Assembly (NCBI GenBank): GCA_039180025.1
Contig: JBCDDZ010000010.1
Coordinates: 16,793-80,792 of the forward strand
Source: Algisphaera sp039180025
Lineage (GTDB): Bacteria > Planctomycetota > Phycisphaerae > Phycisphaerales > Phycisphaeraceae
DNA length: 64,000 bases
Reading direction: 5' to 3'
Below, one piece after another: positions 17,577-29,138 of the stretch (within the stretch, counting starts at the first letter, position 1; the number at the start of each line of letters is the position of its first letter). The notes beneath the pieces were generated by a model, which was given only the letters and a program-made list of their open reading frames with translations, did not search any database and was not told the origin of the DNA. The position numbers and the translations under genes were made by a program.

Positions 17577-18203
17577 TCAGGCCGAGCGACGCCGACGGGC
17601 AGAGATCATCCCGAGCAGAACCAGCCCCCCGGCCGCGGCGGACGGAGTGGGAATGACGTTCGGGTCGCTGACATCGTCGCTATCGACATCGCCGGCACTG
17701 ATCAGGACCGGGTCACTGAACAGGACGCTGCCGCTGCCTTCAATGACAAAGAGTTCGGCGTCGCCCATAAACTCGTCGCCAACGATGGATCCGGTGGCGA
17801 CGCCGATGTCGACTTCGTAATCGATCCCGGTCACCCGGCTGCCGACGAGATCGACCTCAGGGAATTCAGGAAAATCGACGTCTTGAGTTTCGTTAAGCGA
17901 GCCGACGACCCCCGAACCGGGGAGCGATATTTCGACCAGCAGCGAGATCAGCCCACCCGTGGGGTCAACTGTCGACGATGCTCCGGAATCGACGATCGAG
18001 GGATCGACTTCGTACACCACTTGGCCGCTCACATCCGGCAGGATCAGCGACTGCTCCGCGACCTCTGCAAGCGTCTCGTCGTCGAAGACGAACGTGAGGT
18101 CAGTAGAAAATACACTCCCCGCCATGGATGAACCGGCAAAAACGCCGGTCAAGGCCACGCTGAGCGCGCAACGATAAAATGATCTCTTCCCAAAAATCTT
18201 CAT
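17577..18203 (-). CDS. Exported PEP-CTERM-like protein
   Basis: 208 aa. Signal peptide (MKIFGKRSF, hydrophobic core, AGSSMAGS near 24-31), then an acidic, Val/Asp-rich beta-type body of unknown function with no Cys. The C-terminus VIPTPSAAAGG-LVLLGMISA-RRRRSA is the planctomycete version of the PEP-CTERM sorting tail (Pro motif, transmembrane helix, Arg cluster). The protein is therefore probably handled by an exosortase-type enzyme and ends at the cell surface or is secreted. No exosortase gene is in this window. GAGAG lies upstream of the ATG; a terminator follows. Confidence 0.82.
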   Translation of the reverse strand: MKIFGKRSFYRCALSVALTGVFAGSSMAGSVFSTDLTFVFDDETLAEVAEQSLILPDVSGQVVYEVDPSIVDSGASSTVDPTGGLISLLVEISLPGSGVVGSLNETQDVDFPEFPEVDLVGSRVTGIDYEVDIGVATGSIVGDEFMGDAELFVIEGSGSVLFSDPVLISAGDVDSDDVSDPNVIPTPSAAAGGLVLLGMISARRRRSA

Positions 18204-18535
18204 GATTTACTCTCGAAACGAAAAACAAGAATTTGACCCGGCTCGTACCGAATCTCCTGATCACCATTTTAGGCGACGGCGTGAATGAGCCACCGCGCCG
18301 AGGCACCTCCCTGGCCGGCGATCACTCGACAAATACCACACAGATCGTGAAACTGCAACGTAGTTTAGCGATTATTCCGATTATTTCGGCGGCAATGACC
18401 CGGGCCACACCCAGGCCATCCTTGCAAGCTCACCCCAAAAGTTTTCCCGGCTTTGCTTACTTATCCAAGCCCCCAGCCATCGGCTGTCATACAAGCGCCC
18501 CGAGCCGACACAACCATGAAATCAGACCGTACGAC
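18204..18535. other. 332-bp gene-free region
   Basis: It lies upstream of the PEP-CTERM-like gene and downstream of rdgB, both on the minus strand. It is less GC-rich than its surroundings. It holds a perfect 8-bp direct repeat CGATTATT (18369-18376 and 18378-18385) and a weak minus-strand TTGCAG/TATTTG pair with spacer 17 (near 18333-18358). No ORF or terminator was recognised. Confidence 0.3.
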
Positions 18536-19207
18536 TCAGGCGTCGATCGTACCGGTGCGTCGCAGAGTCTCGAGCAACCGGCGGGCCGCCACGCCGCGGT
18601 GAGAGATCATATTTTTCTCGCGGTCGGCCAGCTGCGCCGTGGTCCGCCCCGCGTGCCGGGGGTGGTCGCCGGGCAGCATAAATAATGGGTCATAGCCGAA
18701 ACCGTTTCCACCCCGGCCGCGTTCGGGGTGTGCGGGATCGTCCGCCTCTTCGGGCAGCAGAATCCGCCCCGCAACCGCACCCCGGACCACGATACGATCG
18801 GCCTCCCGATCCGGGGATACCAGGCACATCGCACACACAAAGCGGGCGGTGCGACGCTCGATCGGTATACCGGCCAGTTCCTGCAACAGCTTCACGTTGT
18901 TCGCCGGATCGACCACTGATCTTTCGCCCCGGACCCCCGAGTAGCGGGCACTGTGGACGCCCGGCCGACCGCCCAGCGCATCGACCTCGAGCCCGCTGTC
19001 GTCCGCCAGGCAGGTCATCCCCGTGTGCTGGGCGTAGTAATCCGCCTTGAGCGCGGCGTTGCCTTCAAACGTAGGCTGGTCTTCGATCGGCTCGTCGGGA
19101 ACGGAAGGCAGGTCGCGGAGCAGCTTCCATGAGATCCTCGGCGACGCAATGATCTGACGAATTTCTTCGAGCTTATGCGGGTTCGTCGTGGCGAGGAGCA
19201 CCTGCAT
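18536..19207 (-). CDS. rdgB: XTP/dITP diphosphatase (RdgB/HAM1)
   Basis: 223 aa cytoplasmic house-cleaning enzyme that hydrolyses dITP and XTP to monophosphates. Opening LLATTNPHKLEEI near 4-16, FEGNAALKADYYA near 49-61, the metal/substrate motif ADDSGLEVDALGGRPGVHSARY near 69-90 (in two parts), GFGYDPLF near 167, and the ISHRGVAARRL end are all typical. Residues 145-165 (PEEADDPAHPERGRGG) form a longer loop than in E. coli. The ATG at 19207 lies five bases after the stop of the GH57 gene, so the two are one operon; an in-frame extension upstream is not supported. Confidence 0.93.
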   Translation of the reverse strand: MQVLLATTNPHKLEEIRQIIASPRISWKLLRDLPSVPDEPIEDQPTFEGNAALKADYYAQHTGMTCLADDSGLEVDALGGRPGVHSARYSGVRGERSVVDPANNVKLLQELAGIPIERRTARFVCAMCLVSPDREADRIVVRGAVAGRILLPEEADDPAHPERGRGGNGFGYDPLFMLPGDHPRHAGRTTAQLADREKNMISHRGVAARRLLETLRRTGTIDA

Positions 19208-19212
19208 CGCGG

Positions 19213-20922
19213 CTAGAGGTCCCACCAGTGCAGGTCGATCTCGGGGAAGATCACGTCGTGGATATCCGCGTCGGCGATCTCGTGCTTCTCCACGTCGGTC
19301 AGATCGCCGAGGTATTTCGAGTCCGCCGCGACCTTCTCGGCGATATCGGTCAGACACTCGAACCGCGCGACGTGCTGCATGTACCGCTTGATCCCGTAAT
19401 CGACGGCCTGCCCCCTCCGGATGACAAACGGCCAATCGCTGGCTTGGAGCAGCAGCAGTTCACGTCCCGCTTTCTCCAAAAGTTCGCGGACCGCTGTGTT
19501 GTTTTCCCAGTCCAGTTCGTGGGTCAATCTGCCGAACGTGCCTTCGCAGCGATACTCGATCTCCCACATCCAGTTGACCTGTTCGTTGGTCCACACGCGG
19601 TGGTCGCCCTCTTCGCCCCAGGACCCCTCGGGCATCGTGACGACTTTGTCGACAAACACCTCGTCGAGGTGTTCCTGTGTCGTCTTGAGCTCGACCTCCG
19701 GGTCGGCGTGCAGCGACAACATCACGTCACGCAGGAAACGCGGCCCCTCGTACCACCAGTGGCCAAACAGTTCGGCGTCGAACGTGCAGCACACCATCCC
19801 CTTGCGGCCCGTCTTGTCTTTGTACGCCCGCAGGCGGTCCTTGATCGCATTACAAAAATGCTGGGCGTGCTCATGGAGTTTGCTCTGGACGTTGTCGGGG
19901 TAATAGAGATGCTTATCTCCTAGGTCGGTCTTGGCCCCGGTGATCTTCCAGTAACGCAGGCCGCGCTTCGCCCCCCACTGCTTATGGAATTCGAGGTAGA
20001 CGCCGTCGGCCGGGTACCCGATATCGCCGGACCAGACTTTCTCACACACCTCGTTGTCTCGGCCAAACGCGAACGCCCGGGCGAGCCCCATCCCGTCGGA
20101 ATTCACCCCGTGCGGTTCGTTCACGCTCCGCCAACCGCGGCTGGGGTACTTCGCCGCCTCGTCCCATCCGACCTTGTACCACAGCCCATCGTTATAGACC
20201 TGTTCCGACTTGGACTCTTCGATCAGGTGCGACTCGACGAAGAAGTGGTCGATGCCTTCGTCCGCGACCAGGTGTTCGATCCCGCAGCGGGTCTGCGGGT
20301 CGCCCCAGGGGATCGGCGGCGACCACGTCCCGCTGGGGCGGTAGGCGCACTCGGGCAGCCACATCCCCTTGGGGCGGAACCCCAGGATCCGCTCGCTGCT
20401 CGCGATGCCCGCGCGGATCTGCCCGCGGATCGCCGAGTCGGTCAGTAGCAGCGGCATGTAGCCGTGGGTCGCGTTGCTGGTGATGATCTCCACCAGGCCG
20501 CGCTCGGCACACTTCGCAAACGCGCGGGGGATGTCGCGGTCGATGTCTTTGAACTGCGCCGACAGTTTCGTATACGTCTTCTCCCACTCCGTGGCGAGGT
20601 ACGCCATGTGGCCGTTGTCGAGTTCGTCGAACTCGGCCCGGTCGTCGCGTGCCCGCTGGGCCCGGTCGTTGAGATAATGCTCGAACCCCCGTTTAAAGTG
20701 CGGGTGCGCCAGCTGTTCGAGCAGCACCGGCGTCAACCCCATGGTCAACTTCGGCACCGCGTTGAGGTAAACGCATTCCTCGAGCATCGCCAGGATCGGC
20801 AGGTACGTTTCTGCGGCGGCTTCATAAAGCCAGTCTTCGCCGTGGGGCCAAGTACCGTGGCGAAGGACATAAGGCAGGTGGCCGTGCAGAACCAGACAGA
20901 ACGATCCGAGAGAGTCGGGCAT
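19213..20922 (-). CDS. GH57/DUF1957 glycoside hydrolase, probable 1,4-alpha-glucan branching enzyme
   Basis: 569 aa. N-terminal SFCLVLHGHLPYVLRHGTWP (His-Pro motif near 13-17) and the LPECAYRPSG segment (near 188-197, candidate nucleophile Glu) belong to the GH57 (beta/alpha)7 barrel. TFDAELFGHWWYEGP near 378 carries the candidate acid Asp. The C-terminal helical region with RELLLLQASDWPFVIRRGQ near 490-508 is the DUF1957 part seen in GH57 branching enzymes. It likely makes alpha-1,6 branches in glycogen-like polymer in the cytoplasm. The start is the ATG six bases after TAGACT. It is followed by rdgB after five bases. Confidence 0.88.
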   Translation of the reverse strand: MPDSLGSFCLVLHGHLPYVLRHGTWPHGEDWLYEAAAETYLPILAMLEECVYLNAVPKLTMGLTPVLLEQLAHPHFKRGFEHYLNDRAQRARDDRAEFDELDNGHMAYLATEWEKTYTKLSAQFKDIDRDIPRAFAKCAERGLVEIITSNATHGYMPLLLTDSAIRGQIRAGIASSERILGFRPKGMWLPECAYRPSGTWSPPIPWGDPQTRCGIEHLVADEGIDHFFVESHLIEESKSEQVYNDGLWYKVGWDEAAKYPSRGWRSVNEPHGVNSDGMGLARAFAFGRDNEVCEKVWSGDIGYPADGVYLEFHKQWGAKRGLRYWKITGAKTDLGDKHLYYPDNVQSKLHEHAQHFCNAIKDRLRAYKDKTGRKGMVCCTFDAELFGHWWYEGPRFLRDVMLSLHADPEVELKTTQEHLDEVFVDKVVTMPEGSWGEEGDHRVWTNEQVNWMWEIEYRCEGTFGRLTHELDWENNTAVRELLEKAGRELLLLQASDWPFVIRRGQAVDYGIKRYMQHVARFECLTDIAEKVAADSKYLGDLTDVEKHEIADADIHDVIFPEIDLHWWDL

Positions 20923-20928
20923 AAAGCC

Positions 20929-20934
20929 AGTCTA
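20929..20934 (-). promoter_or_regulatory. -10-like TAGACT six bases before ATG 20922
   Basis: TAGACT, six bases, ATG on the minus strand; identical -10 and spacing to the plus-strand gene at 16657. It would drive the GH57-rdgB operon as a leaderless mRNA. Confidence 0.45.
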
Positions 20935-20961
20935 ACCGACACCCGCGTACCACGCCCGGGC

Positions 20962-21005
20962 CTCGGTCGAAGCCGAGACCTTCTCGGCCGTGCCGGATAT
21001 ATACT
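20962..21005 (+). promoter_or_regulatory. Possible murC promoter with inverted repeat
   Basis: CCGAGA-CCT-TCTCGG (20973-20987) is a perfect inverted repeat, and CTCGG (20962-20966) can also pair with its left arm. TATACT lies at 21000-21005. The -35 is not recognisable, and murC has a GGAG ribosome site, so this is tentative. Confidence 0.3.
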
Positions 21006-21064
21006 CTCGGCGTTCCGATCCGCCGGGTGCCGCGGCTGCCGGTCAATAACACACGGAGTTTTCG

Positions 21065-22477
21065 ATGGCACCCCCTCCCGCCGCCCCCGCCCACGGACAA
21101 CCTTTCACCCTCGAAGGCCGACGCTTGCACTTTGTCGGCGTCGGCGGTAGCGGGATGTCCGGGTTGGCCCGCCTGGTTGCCCCACGGGCGGCGGCCGTCA
21201 CCGGCTCGGACCGCGCCGACAGCCACATGACCGCCGCCGTCCGTCGCGCCGGGATCGATGTCGTCCTCGAGCAAACCGCCCGGAGCGTGCCCGCCGGCTG
21301 CGACACCCTCGTCATCTCCGCGGCCATCCCGCCCGACCACCCCGAAGTGGTCGAAGCCCGCCGCCGGGGCATCGAAGTCGTGAAATACGCCGCCATGCTC
21401 GGCCGGCTCATGGCCGATCCCGCCGTCACCGGCGTCGCCATCGCCGGGACCCACGGCAAATCCACCACCACCGCCATCCTCTGCCACATCCTCCTCCAAG
21501 CAGGTCTGGACCCGTCTTTCATCTTGGGCGCTCACTGCGAACAGATCGGCGGCGGCTCGCGCGCCGGCGGGGGACCGTCGCTCATTGCCGAGGCCTGCGA
21601 GTACGACCGCAGCTTCCACAACTTCGCCCCGACCTTCGCCACCATCCTCAACGTCGAAGCCGACCACCTGGACCTCTACAAATCCCTCGATGAAATCGTC
21701 GAAAGCTTCGCCACCTTCGCCCGGCTCCTGCCCGACGCCCGGCAAGGCGGCTCGCTCCTGATCCAGCACGAATCCCCTCACCGCCTGAGCCTCACCGCCG
21801 GGCTCGACTGCGCGATCGATACCCTGGGCTTCGCCTCCCAGGCCGACTACCGCATCCAGCTCGACGGCCCCCTGGTCAAGCTCCACCACCGAGGCACCCC
21901 CGTGTGTACTTGGCAAAAACCTCTGCCCGGCGACCACTTCGCGTACAACGCCGCCGCGGCGGCCGTCACCGCCCACCGGCTGGGAGCGCCTTGGGAAACC
22001 ATCGGCCCCGCCATCACCACTTTCCAGGGCCTCGACCGCCGCATGCAAACCCTTGGTCAGCGCGGCGGCGTTACCGTCCTCGACGACTACGGACACCACC
22101 CCACCGAAATCGACACCACCCTCCGCGCCCTGCGCCAGCACCACCGCCCCGAGCGCCTCCTCTGCGTCTTTCAACCCCATCAGCACTCCCGCACCCGCCA
22201 CCTGATGGAACAGTTCGCCGCCAGCTTCAGCGCCGCGGACATCGTCATCGTCCCCGAAATCTACTTCGTCCGCGACAGCGAAAAAGAACGCCAGGCCGTC
22301 ACCGCCGGCGCGCTGGTCGATCGGCTCCGGAAACAGGCGGTCACCGCCATGCACCTCCACCCCTTCGCGGCCATCGTCGAACAGCTCGAAGTGATGGCCC
22401 GCCCCGGCGATCTGGTCGTCACCATGGGCGCGGGCGATGTCTGGAAGATCGGCCGTGCCTTCCTCGACCTGCCCTAA
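21065..22477 (+). CDS. murC: UDP-N-acetylmuramate--L-alanine ligase
   Basis: 470 aa Mur ligase catalysing the first amino-acid addition to UDP-MurNAc. N-terminal nucleotide-binding loop FVGVGGSGMSGLARL near 24-38, ATP P-loop IAGTHGKSTTTAIL near 127-140, EACEYDRSFHNFAPTFATI near 177-195, and DYGHHPTEIDTTLRAL near 340 with VFQPHQHSRT. GAHCEQIGGG near 157 is close to MurC rather than Mpl. GGAG lies eight bases before the ATG. It stands outside the murE-murF-mraY group and convergent to a YceI lipoprotein. Confidence 0.92.
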   Translation: MAPPPAAPAHGQPFTLEGRRLHFVGVGGSGMSGLARLVAPRAAAVTGSDRADSHMTAAVRRAGIDVVLEQTARSVPAGCDTLVISAAIPPDHPEVVEARRRGIEVVKYAAMLGRLMADPAVTGVAIAGTHGKSTTTAILCHILLQAGLDPSFILGAHCEQIGGGSRAGGGPSLIAEACEYDRSFHNFAPTFATILNVEADHLDLYKSLDEIVESFATFARLLPDARQGGSLLIQHESPHRLSLTAGLDCAIDTLGFASQADYRIQLDGPLVKLHHRGTPVCTWQKPLPGDHFAYNAAAAAVTAHRLGAPWETIGPAITTFQGLDRRMQTLGQRGGVTVLDDYGHHPTEIDTTLRALRQHHRPERLLCVFQPHQHSRTRHLMEQFAASFSAADIVIVPEIYFVRDSEKERQAVTAGALVDRLRKQAVTAMHLHPFAAIVEQLEVMARPGDLVVTMGAGDVWKIGRAFLDLP

Positions 22478-22495
22478 GCCTGCGCCGCCGCCGCT

Positions 22496-23080
22496 TCATT
22501 CCGCTTCTTGCCAGTTCAGCACCACACGCACCACGACCCGGTCGCCGATCGATCCGCCCTCCAAACCCTCCAACATCCCGAAGTCACTGCGATCGATCGC
22601 AAACCCCGTCGTATGGCTCGGCCCATCTTCTGTACTCGGATTGACTTCCAGCCGCACCTCCAACGGACGCTCTACCCCCAGGAAATTCAGCGTGCCCGCC
22701 GCCCGTAAACCCTCGGCCGCCGCTACCACCGCTCCGCTCTGAAAAACCGCCACCGGAAACCGCTGGGCATCGAAATAGTCCCCGCTCCGCAGGTGCGTAT
22801 CCCGAAGCCCGATCCCGGTGTCGATACTCGCGGTCGCCACCGCCACGTACAACTCCCCCGGCGTATCCTGCTCCGGCCATCGCAGCGACCCGCTCACCGT
22901 GCCGAACCGCCCCTCCACCACATCGCCCCGGTGCGCAATCTCAAACGTCACCGACGACCCCGCCGGGTCCACTTGAATATCCGCCACCGGCACTGTCGGC
23001 GGGGTAACCGCTGGCGTCGTACAACCGCTCACCCCCCAGAATCCAGCCGCGCACAAAACCCACCGCAATAAAATTTCCAT
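22496..23080 (-). CDS. YceI-family lipoprotein
   Basis: 194 aa from ATG 23080. The signal MEILLRWVLCAAGFWGVSGC ends in a lipobox Cys at 20. The mature domain follows the YceI lipocalin-like barrel pattern: DPAGSSVTFEIAHRGDVVEGRFG near 37-59 (in parts), SIDTGIGLRDTHLRSGDYFDA near 84-104, and the FAIDRSDFGM ending near 160. YceI domains bind isoprenoid or polyprenoid lipids. A GTG at 23116 overlaps the stop of the response regulator (GTGA) and would add 12 residues; the shorter start gives a better signal peptide, and TAGACT lies five bases before it. Ligand unknown. Confidence 0.83.
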   Translation of the reverse strand: MEILLRWVLCAAGFWGVSGCTTPAVTPPTVPVADIQVDPAGSSVTFEIAHRGDVVEGRFGTVSGSLRWPEQDTPGELYVAVATASIDTGIGLRDTHLRSGDYFDAQRFPVAVFQSGAVVAAAEGLRAAGTLNFLGVERPLEVRLEVNPSTEDGPSHTTGFAIDRSDFGMLEGLEGGSIGDRVVVRVVLNWQEAE

Positions 23081-23112
23081 ACTCCAGTCTACGCCCCCGG
23101 CAACGCCGCATC

Positions 23113-24621
23113 TCACCCCGGTTCATCAAGCCCAAACTGCTTGATCTTTTTATAGAGCGTCGTCCGGTTGATCACGAGTTGCCGGGCCGTCTCCTGCCGG
23201 TTCCATCCGTTCGCTTCGAGCGCGGCCCGTACGATCCTGCGCTCGGGCTCCCGCAAGGCTTCGGCGAGCGGCGTCGGGGTCCATCCGCCCTCGATCGAGG
23301 GGATCCCGCTTGCCCCGGCCCCGCCCCCCGTCGCCGGCATGCTCCGCCCGGTCGAACTCGAGACTGTCTCGGGCAGATCGTCCAGTTCGATCATCGGCCC
23401 GCGGCTAAGTACCACCGCCCGCTCGACCGCGTTCTCCAGTTCTCGTACGTTTCCCGGCCAATCGTACGCCTGCAACGCCTCCAGCGCAGCGCCGCTCAAA
23501 GTCCGATTCTTCCCCGCCTCGGCGTTGTACTTCTCTAAAAAATGGTCCGTCAAGACCCCGATATCGCCCGGACGGTCCCGCAGCGGCGGCACCGCGATGT
23601 TTACCACGTTGATCCGGTAGAACAGGTCTTCCCGAAACGTCCCCGCCGCGACCATCGCCGGGAGCTCCTGATTCGTCGCGAGCACGAACCGCACATCGAC
23701 CCGCCGGGTCTGCGTACTCCCCAAAGGCTCGAACGTCTTTTCTTGCAGCACCCGCAGCAGCTTCAACTGCAGCGCCGGCGTCGCCGAATTGATTTCGTCG
23801 ATAAACAGCGTCCCCCCGTCCGCCGCCAGCAGCTTGCCCGGCTTGTCGTGGTCCGCCCCGGTGAACGCCCCCTTGGCGTGGCCAAACAACTCGCTTTCCA
23901 GCAGCGTCTCGGGGATCGAACCGCAGGCGAAGGTGACGAACGGGCCGCCCGGGTACCCCCCGGCGTACGACGGATCCCGCCGCTCGGCCTGTTGTCGCGG
24001 ACGCTTCCCGCCCCCCGATCGCCGCCGGTCTGCCCCCCGTGCGCTCAGGGCGTGGATCGCCCGCCCGACCATGCTCTTGCCCGTCCCCGATTCCCCCGAA
24101 ATCAGCACCGTGGTCTTCGAGTCCGCGACCGCTTCGACCAGGTCGTACACCTTCTGCATCCGGTAGTCGACGCCGATCAGATTCGCCACGCCGTGCCGCT
24201 GTTCGAGTTGATCCTTGAGCGTGTGGTTTTCCGCCAGCAGCGCCTGCTGGTTGGCCGCCTTGGAAACCGAGAGCCGCAGTTCGTCGTCCACGATCGGCTT
24301 GATCAAATAGTCCGCCGCCCCCAGCTTCACCGACTCGATCGCCGACTCGATCTTCCCGAACCCGGTCACCACGATCGGCACGATGTCGCTGCCCCGGCTA
24401 CGCAGTTCCTTAAGCAGCTCCAGCCCGTCCAGCCGCGGCAGGTTCAGGTCCGTAATCAGCAGATGGAACCGCTCCTCCACTTCCTCCAGCAGCGCCAACG
24501 CTTCGTGCCCGTCGTGCGCCGTCGCGGTCACGTGCCCCTCGGCATCAAGCAGTTCGGCCAAGCTGTCCGCGACGATCGGGTCGTCATCAACAATTAAAAT
24601 CCGCGTCGAATCACCCTGCAC
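23113..24621 (-). CDS. NtrC-type sigma-54 response regulator
   Basis: 502 aa. Receiver domain (1-120) with acidic pocket VDDDP near 11-15, phosphoacceptor D58 (LLITDLNLP) and K108. AAA+ domain has Walker A GESGTGKS near 176-183 and GAFTGA near 251-256. Fis-type helix-turn-helix (RQETARQLVINRTTLYKKI) lies at the C-terminus. An unusual basic, Gly-rich insertion of about 30 residues (about 195-226, containing RRRSGGGKRPRQQ) lies between Walker A and GAFTGA, where most NtrC proteins have only a few residues. The start overlaps the kinase gene end by 11 bases, giving a kinase-regulator operon. Targets are unknown; the YceI gene follows directly. Confidence 0.93.
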   Translation of the reverse strand: MQGDSTRILIVDDDPIVADSLAELLDAEGHVTATAHDGHEALALLEEVEERFHLLITDLNLPRLDGLELLKELRSRGSDIVPIVVTGFGKIESAIESVKLGAADYLIKPIVDDELRLSVSKAANQQALLAENHTLKDQLEQRHGVANLIGVDYRMQKVYDLVEAVADSKTTVLISGESGTGKSMVGRAIHALSARGADRRRSGGGKRPRQQAERRDPSYAGGYPGGPFVTFACGSIPETLLESELFGHAKGAFTGADHDKPGKLLAADGGTLFIDEINSATPALQLKLLRVLQEKTFEPLGSTQTRRVDVRFVLATNQELPAMVAAGTFREDLFYRINVVNIAVPPLRDRPGDIGVLTDHFLEKYNAEAGKNRTLSGAALEALQAYDWPGNVRELENAVERAVVLSRGPMIELDDLPETVSSSTGRSMPATGGGAGASGIPSIEGGWTPTPLAEALREPERRIVRAALEANGWNRQETARQLVINRTTLYKKIKQFGLDEPG

Positions 24622-25417
24622 GGCGGCCCCCTGCTTCCCCGATCGTCTCGGCGTGCAAGCGCGACGCCCCCGGCGCCGCCGGATAACGCAGCGTCAGCCA
24701 TGCCCCCCGGCCCGTCGGCGCATCGACCAGCGTTAGCGCTCCGCCAAGGTCTTCCGCGATCTGTCGGCATACGCCCAGCCCGATGCCGTGACCCGTCGGC
24801 CGGGTGGTCACGCCGTAGCGGAAATCGCCGGCTTCGTCGAGAAGCTGCGGATCGATCCCCGCGCCGGTGTCGCAGATCCGGACCACCAACTCATCTGCTT
24901 CGCGCAGCACCTCGATACTCACCGTATGGCTCCGACGCCCGTCGCTCTGTTCGATGGCTTGACGCGCGTTATTGATCCCGTTCGCCAGCAACGTATACAC
25001 CGCGCCCGCCGGCAAGTCTGCCGCCTCGGAATCCAACGTGGCCAGCAGCTCGATCCCCTGCTGCCCGAGTGTCGGCCGGTACACCTCGATCGCGTGACGC
25101 ACCGCGTCCGCGATCGTGCCGCTCGCCCCCATCAAGGCCGAGGTCGGCTCGCCCGGCGACTGCCCGTCGGGCGTTTGGGCGTAGCGTTCGATGACCTCGG
25201 CCATCTGCCTCATCGATCGGCCCGCCGCCCGCAACCGCTCGGTCAGCTCGTCGCGTGTTGGCTCATCGAGCAAACCACCCGACAAGCCCCGTGCCGCCAT
25301 CCCGACGTTGCGCAGCGATCCGTCGAGCAAATTATTCAATTCATGGGCGAGCTGTGCCGGCGTGACCGTCGGCAACCCCGCGGGGTCGAGACTCGGATCG
25401 TGGCGTGGAGGCGACAT
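24611..25417 (-). CDS. Sensor histidine kinase without sensory domain
   Basis: 268 aa soluble protein. H-box LAHELNNLLDG near 23-33 with the phospho-His, a dimerisation helix pair, then an HATPase_c domain: N-box ANGINNARQAIEQ near 144-156, DTGAGIDPQLLDEAG near 182-196, and GHGIGLGVCRQIAEDLGG near 208-225. There is no transmembrane helix or PAS domain, so the input must come from a partner or from the short N-terminus. The ELNN form of the H-box is of the NtrB/HisKA type. It overlaps the NtrC-type regulator by 11 bases, so it is its likely cognate kinase. Confidence 0.9.
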   Translation of the reverse strand: MSPPRHDPSLDPAGLPTVTPAQLAHELNNLLDGSLRNVGMAARGLSGGLLDEPTRDELTERLRAAGRSMRQMAEVIERYAQTPDGQSPGEPTSALMGASGTIADAVRHAIEVYRPTLGQQGIELLATLDSEAADLPAGAVYTLLANGINNARQAIEQSDGRRSHTVSIEVLREADELVVRICDTGAGIDPQLLDEAGDFRYGVTTRPTGHGIGLGVCRQIAEDLGGALTLVDAPTGRGAWLTLRYPAAPGASRLHAETIGEAGGRRAG

Positions 25418-25538
25418 CTATACCCGCTATCGTCATGCCGACCACGCCGGATTAGCCCCCGTGTCGCGTAGAAACCACAATCCGCCTGCCGGAAGGATGT
25501 TGCCTGTTTTCAACAACCCCGCCGATCCCAACGACCCG

Positions 25539-25928
25539 TCACGCCGCGGCCGGTGACGCCACCGGCGTGGCCGGCCGCAGCCGTGACAACCAATCCGCGC
25601 TGGACCAGGTAACCGATTCCCCTTCGCCGTCCAGCAAAATGTGGGCAATCGATACCTTCGCCGACTCGGCTTTACGCAGCGCCCGGTCCACCAGCAACCG
25701 GGCCAAACCCGCGTGTACCCCCGCGACCAGCCGGACCGTAATCGAATGTCGGCCGCCGCCATCCACATGGTGCAACGCCGCCCCGAGTGTGCCCTGTCCC
25801 TCGCTCCGCGCGACCAAACTCAATACGTGCTTGAGCGATTCGCGCGTTACTTCGGTTCCGCAGCCGGCCACAAAAGCTAAGGCCTCGTCGATTTCTCCCA
25901 AACGGACTTCGCGGAACTCGATAGACAC
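25539..25928 (-). CDS. Unknown protein, possibly GNAT-like fold
   Basis: 129 aa. Start is GTG at 25928, decided by an AAGGAG six bases upstream. The pattern (strand FREVRLGEIDEALAFVAG, a long helix, strands HSITVRLVAGVHAGLARLLVDRAL, then VSIAHILLDGEG) is reminiscent of a small acetyltransferase-like alpha/beta fold, but the acetyl-CoA loop is not convincing. The end is Ala/Pro-rich. It sits between ileS and the kinase gene, all on the minus strand, with gaps near 100 bases. No function is offered. Confidence 0.6.
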   Translation of the reverse strand: MSIEFREVRLGEIDEALAFVAGCGTEVTRESLKHVLSLVARSEGQGTLGAALHHVDGGGRHSITVRLVAGVHAGLARLLVDRALRKAESAKVSIAHILLDGEGESVTWSSADWLSRLRPATPVASPAAA

Positions 25929-26034
25929 GGCTTACTCCTTCTCGGAGTTATCGACGCATCCTCCCTCTCGGGTAAGCCCCGCCGCACCCGATAACCTGAG
26001 CCGCCCGGCAGCCGCTCAAGCAGCCCCCTTAGCC

Positions 26035-29025
<2,991 letters not shown>

Positions 29026-29080
29026 GAGAATAACACGAGGTTAGCGGTCGGAAAACGACCGAGGTGAGGGTAACGGGGTA

Positions 29081-29106
29081 AAGAAAAACCCTGCCGCGGG
29101 GCAGGG
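29081..29106 (-). terminator. Intrinsic terminator in the ileS leader (attenuator candidate)
   Basis: On the minus strand: CCCTGCC (29106-29100), loop CCGC, GGCAGGG (29095-29089), then TTTTTCTT (29088-29081). It ends 55 bases before the ileS ATG. GGTAGGG at 29143-29137, which spans the stop codon of the upstream 19-codon ORF, can pair with the CCCTGCC arm (one G-U pair) and would act as an antiterminator. It also lies downstream of the FlgG-like gene, so it could simply end that transcript. Confidence 0.8.
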
Positions 29107-29138
29107 CGTGTCGGATCAAATCGGGGGGGATGACCGCC

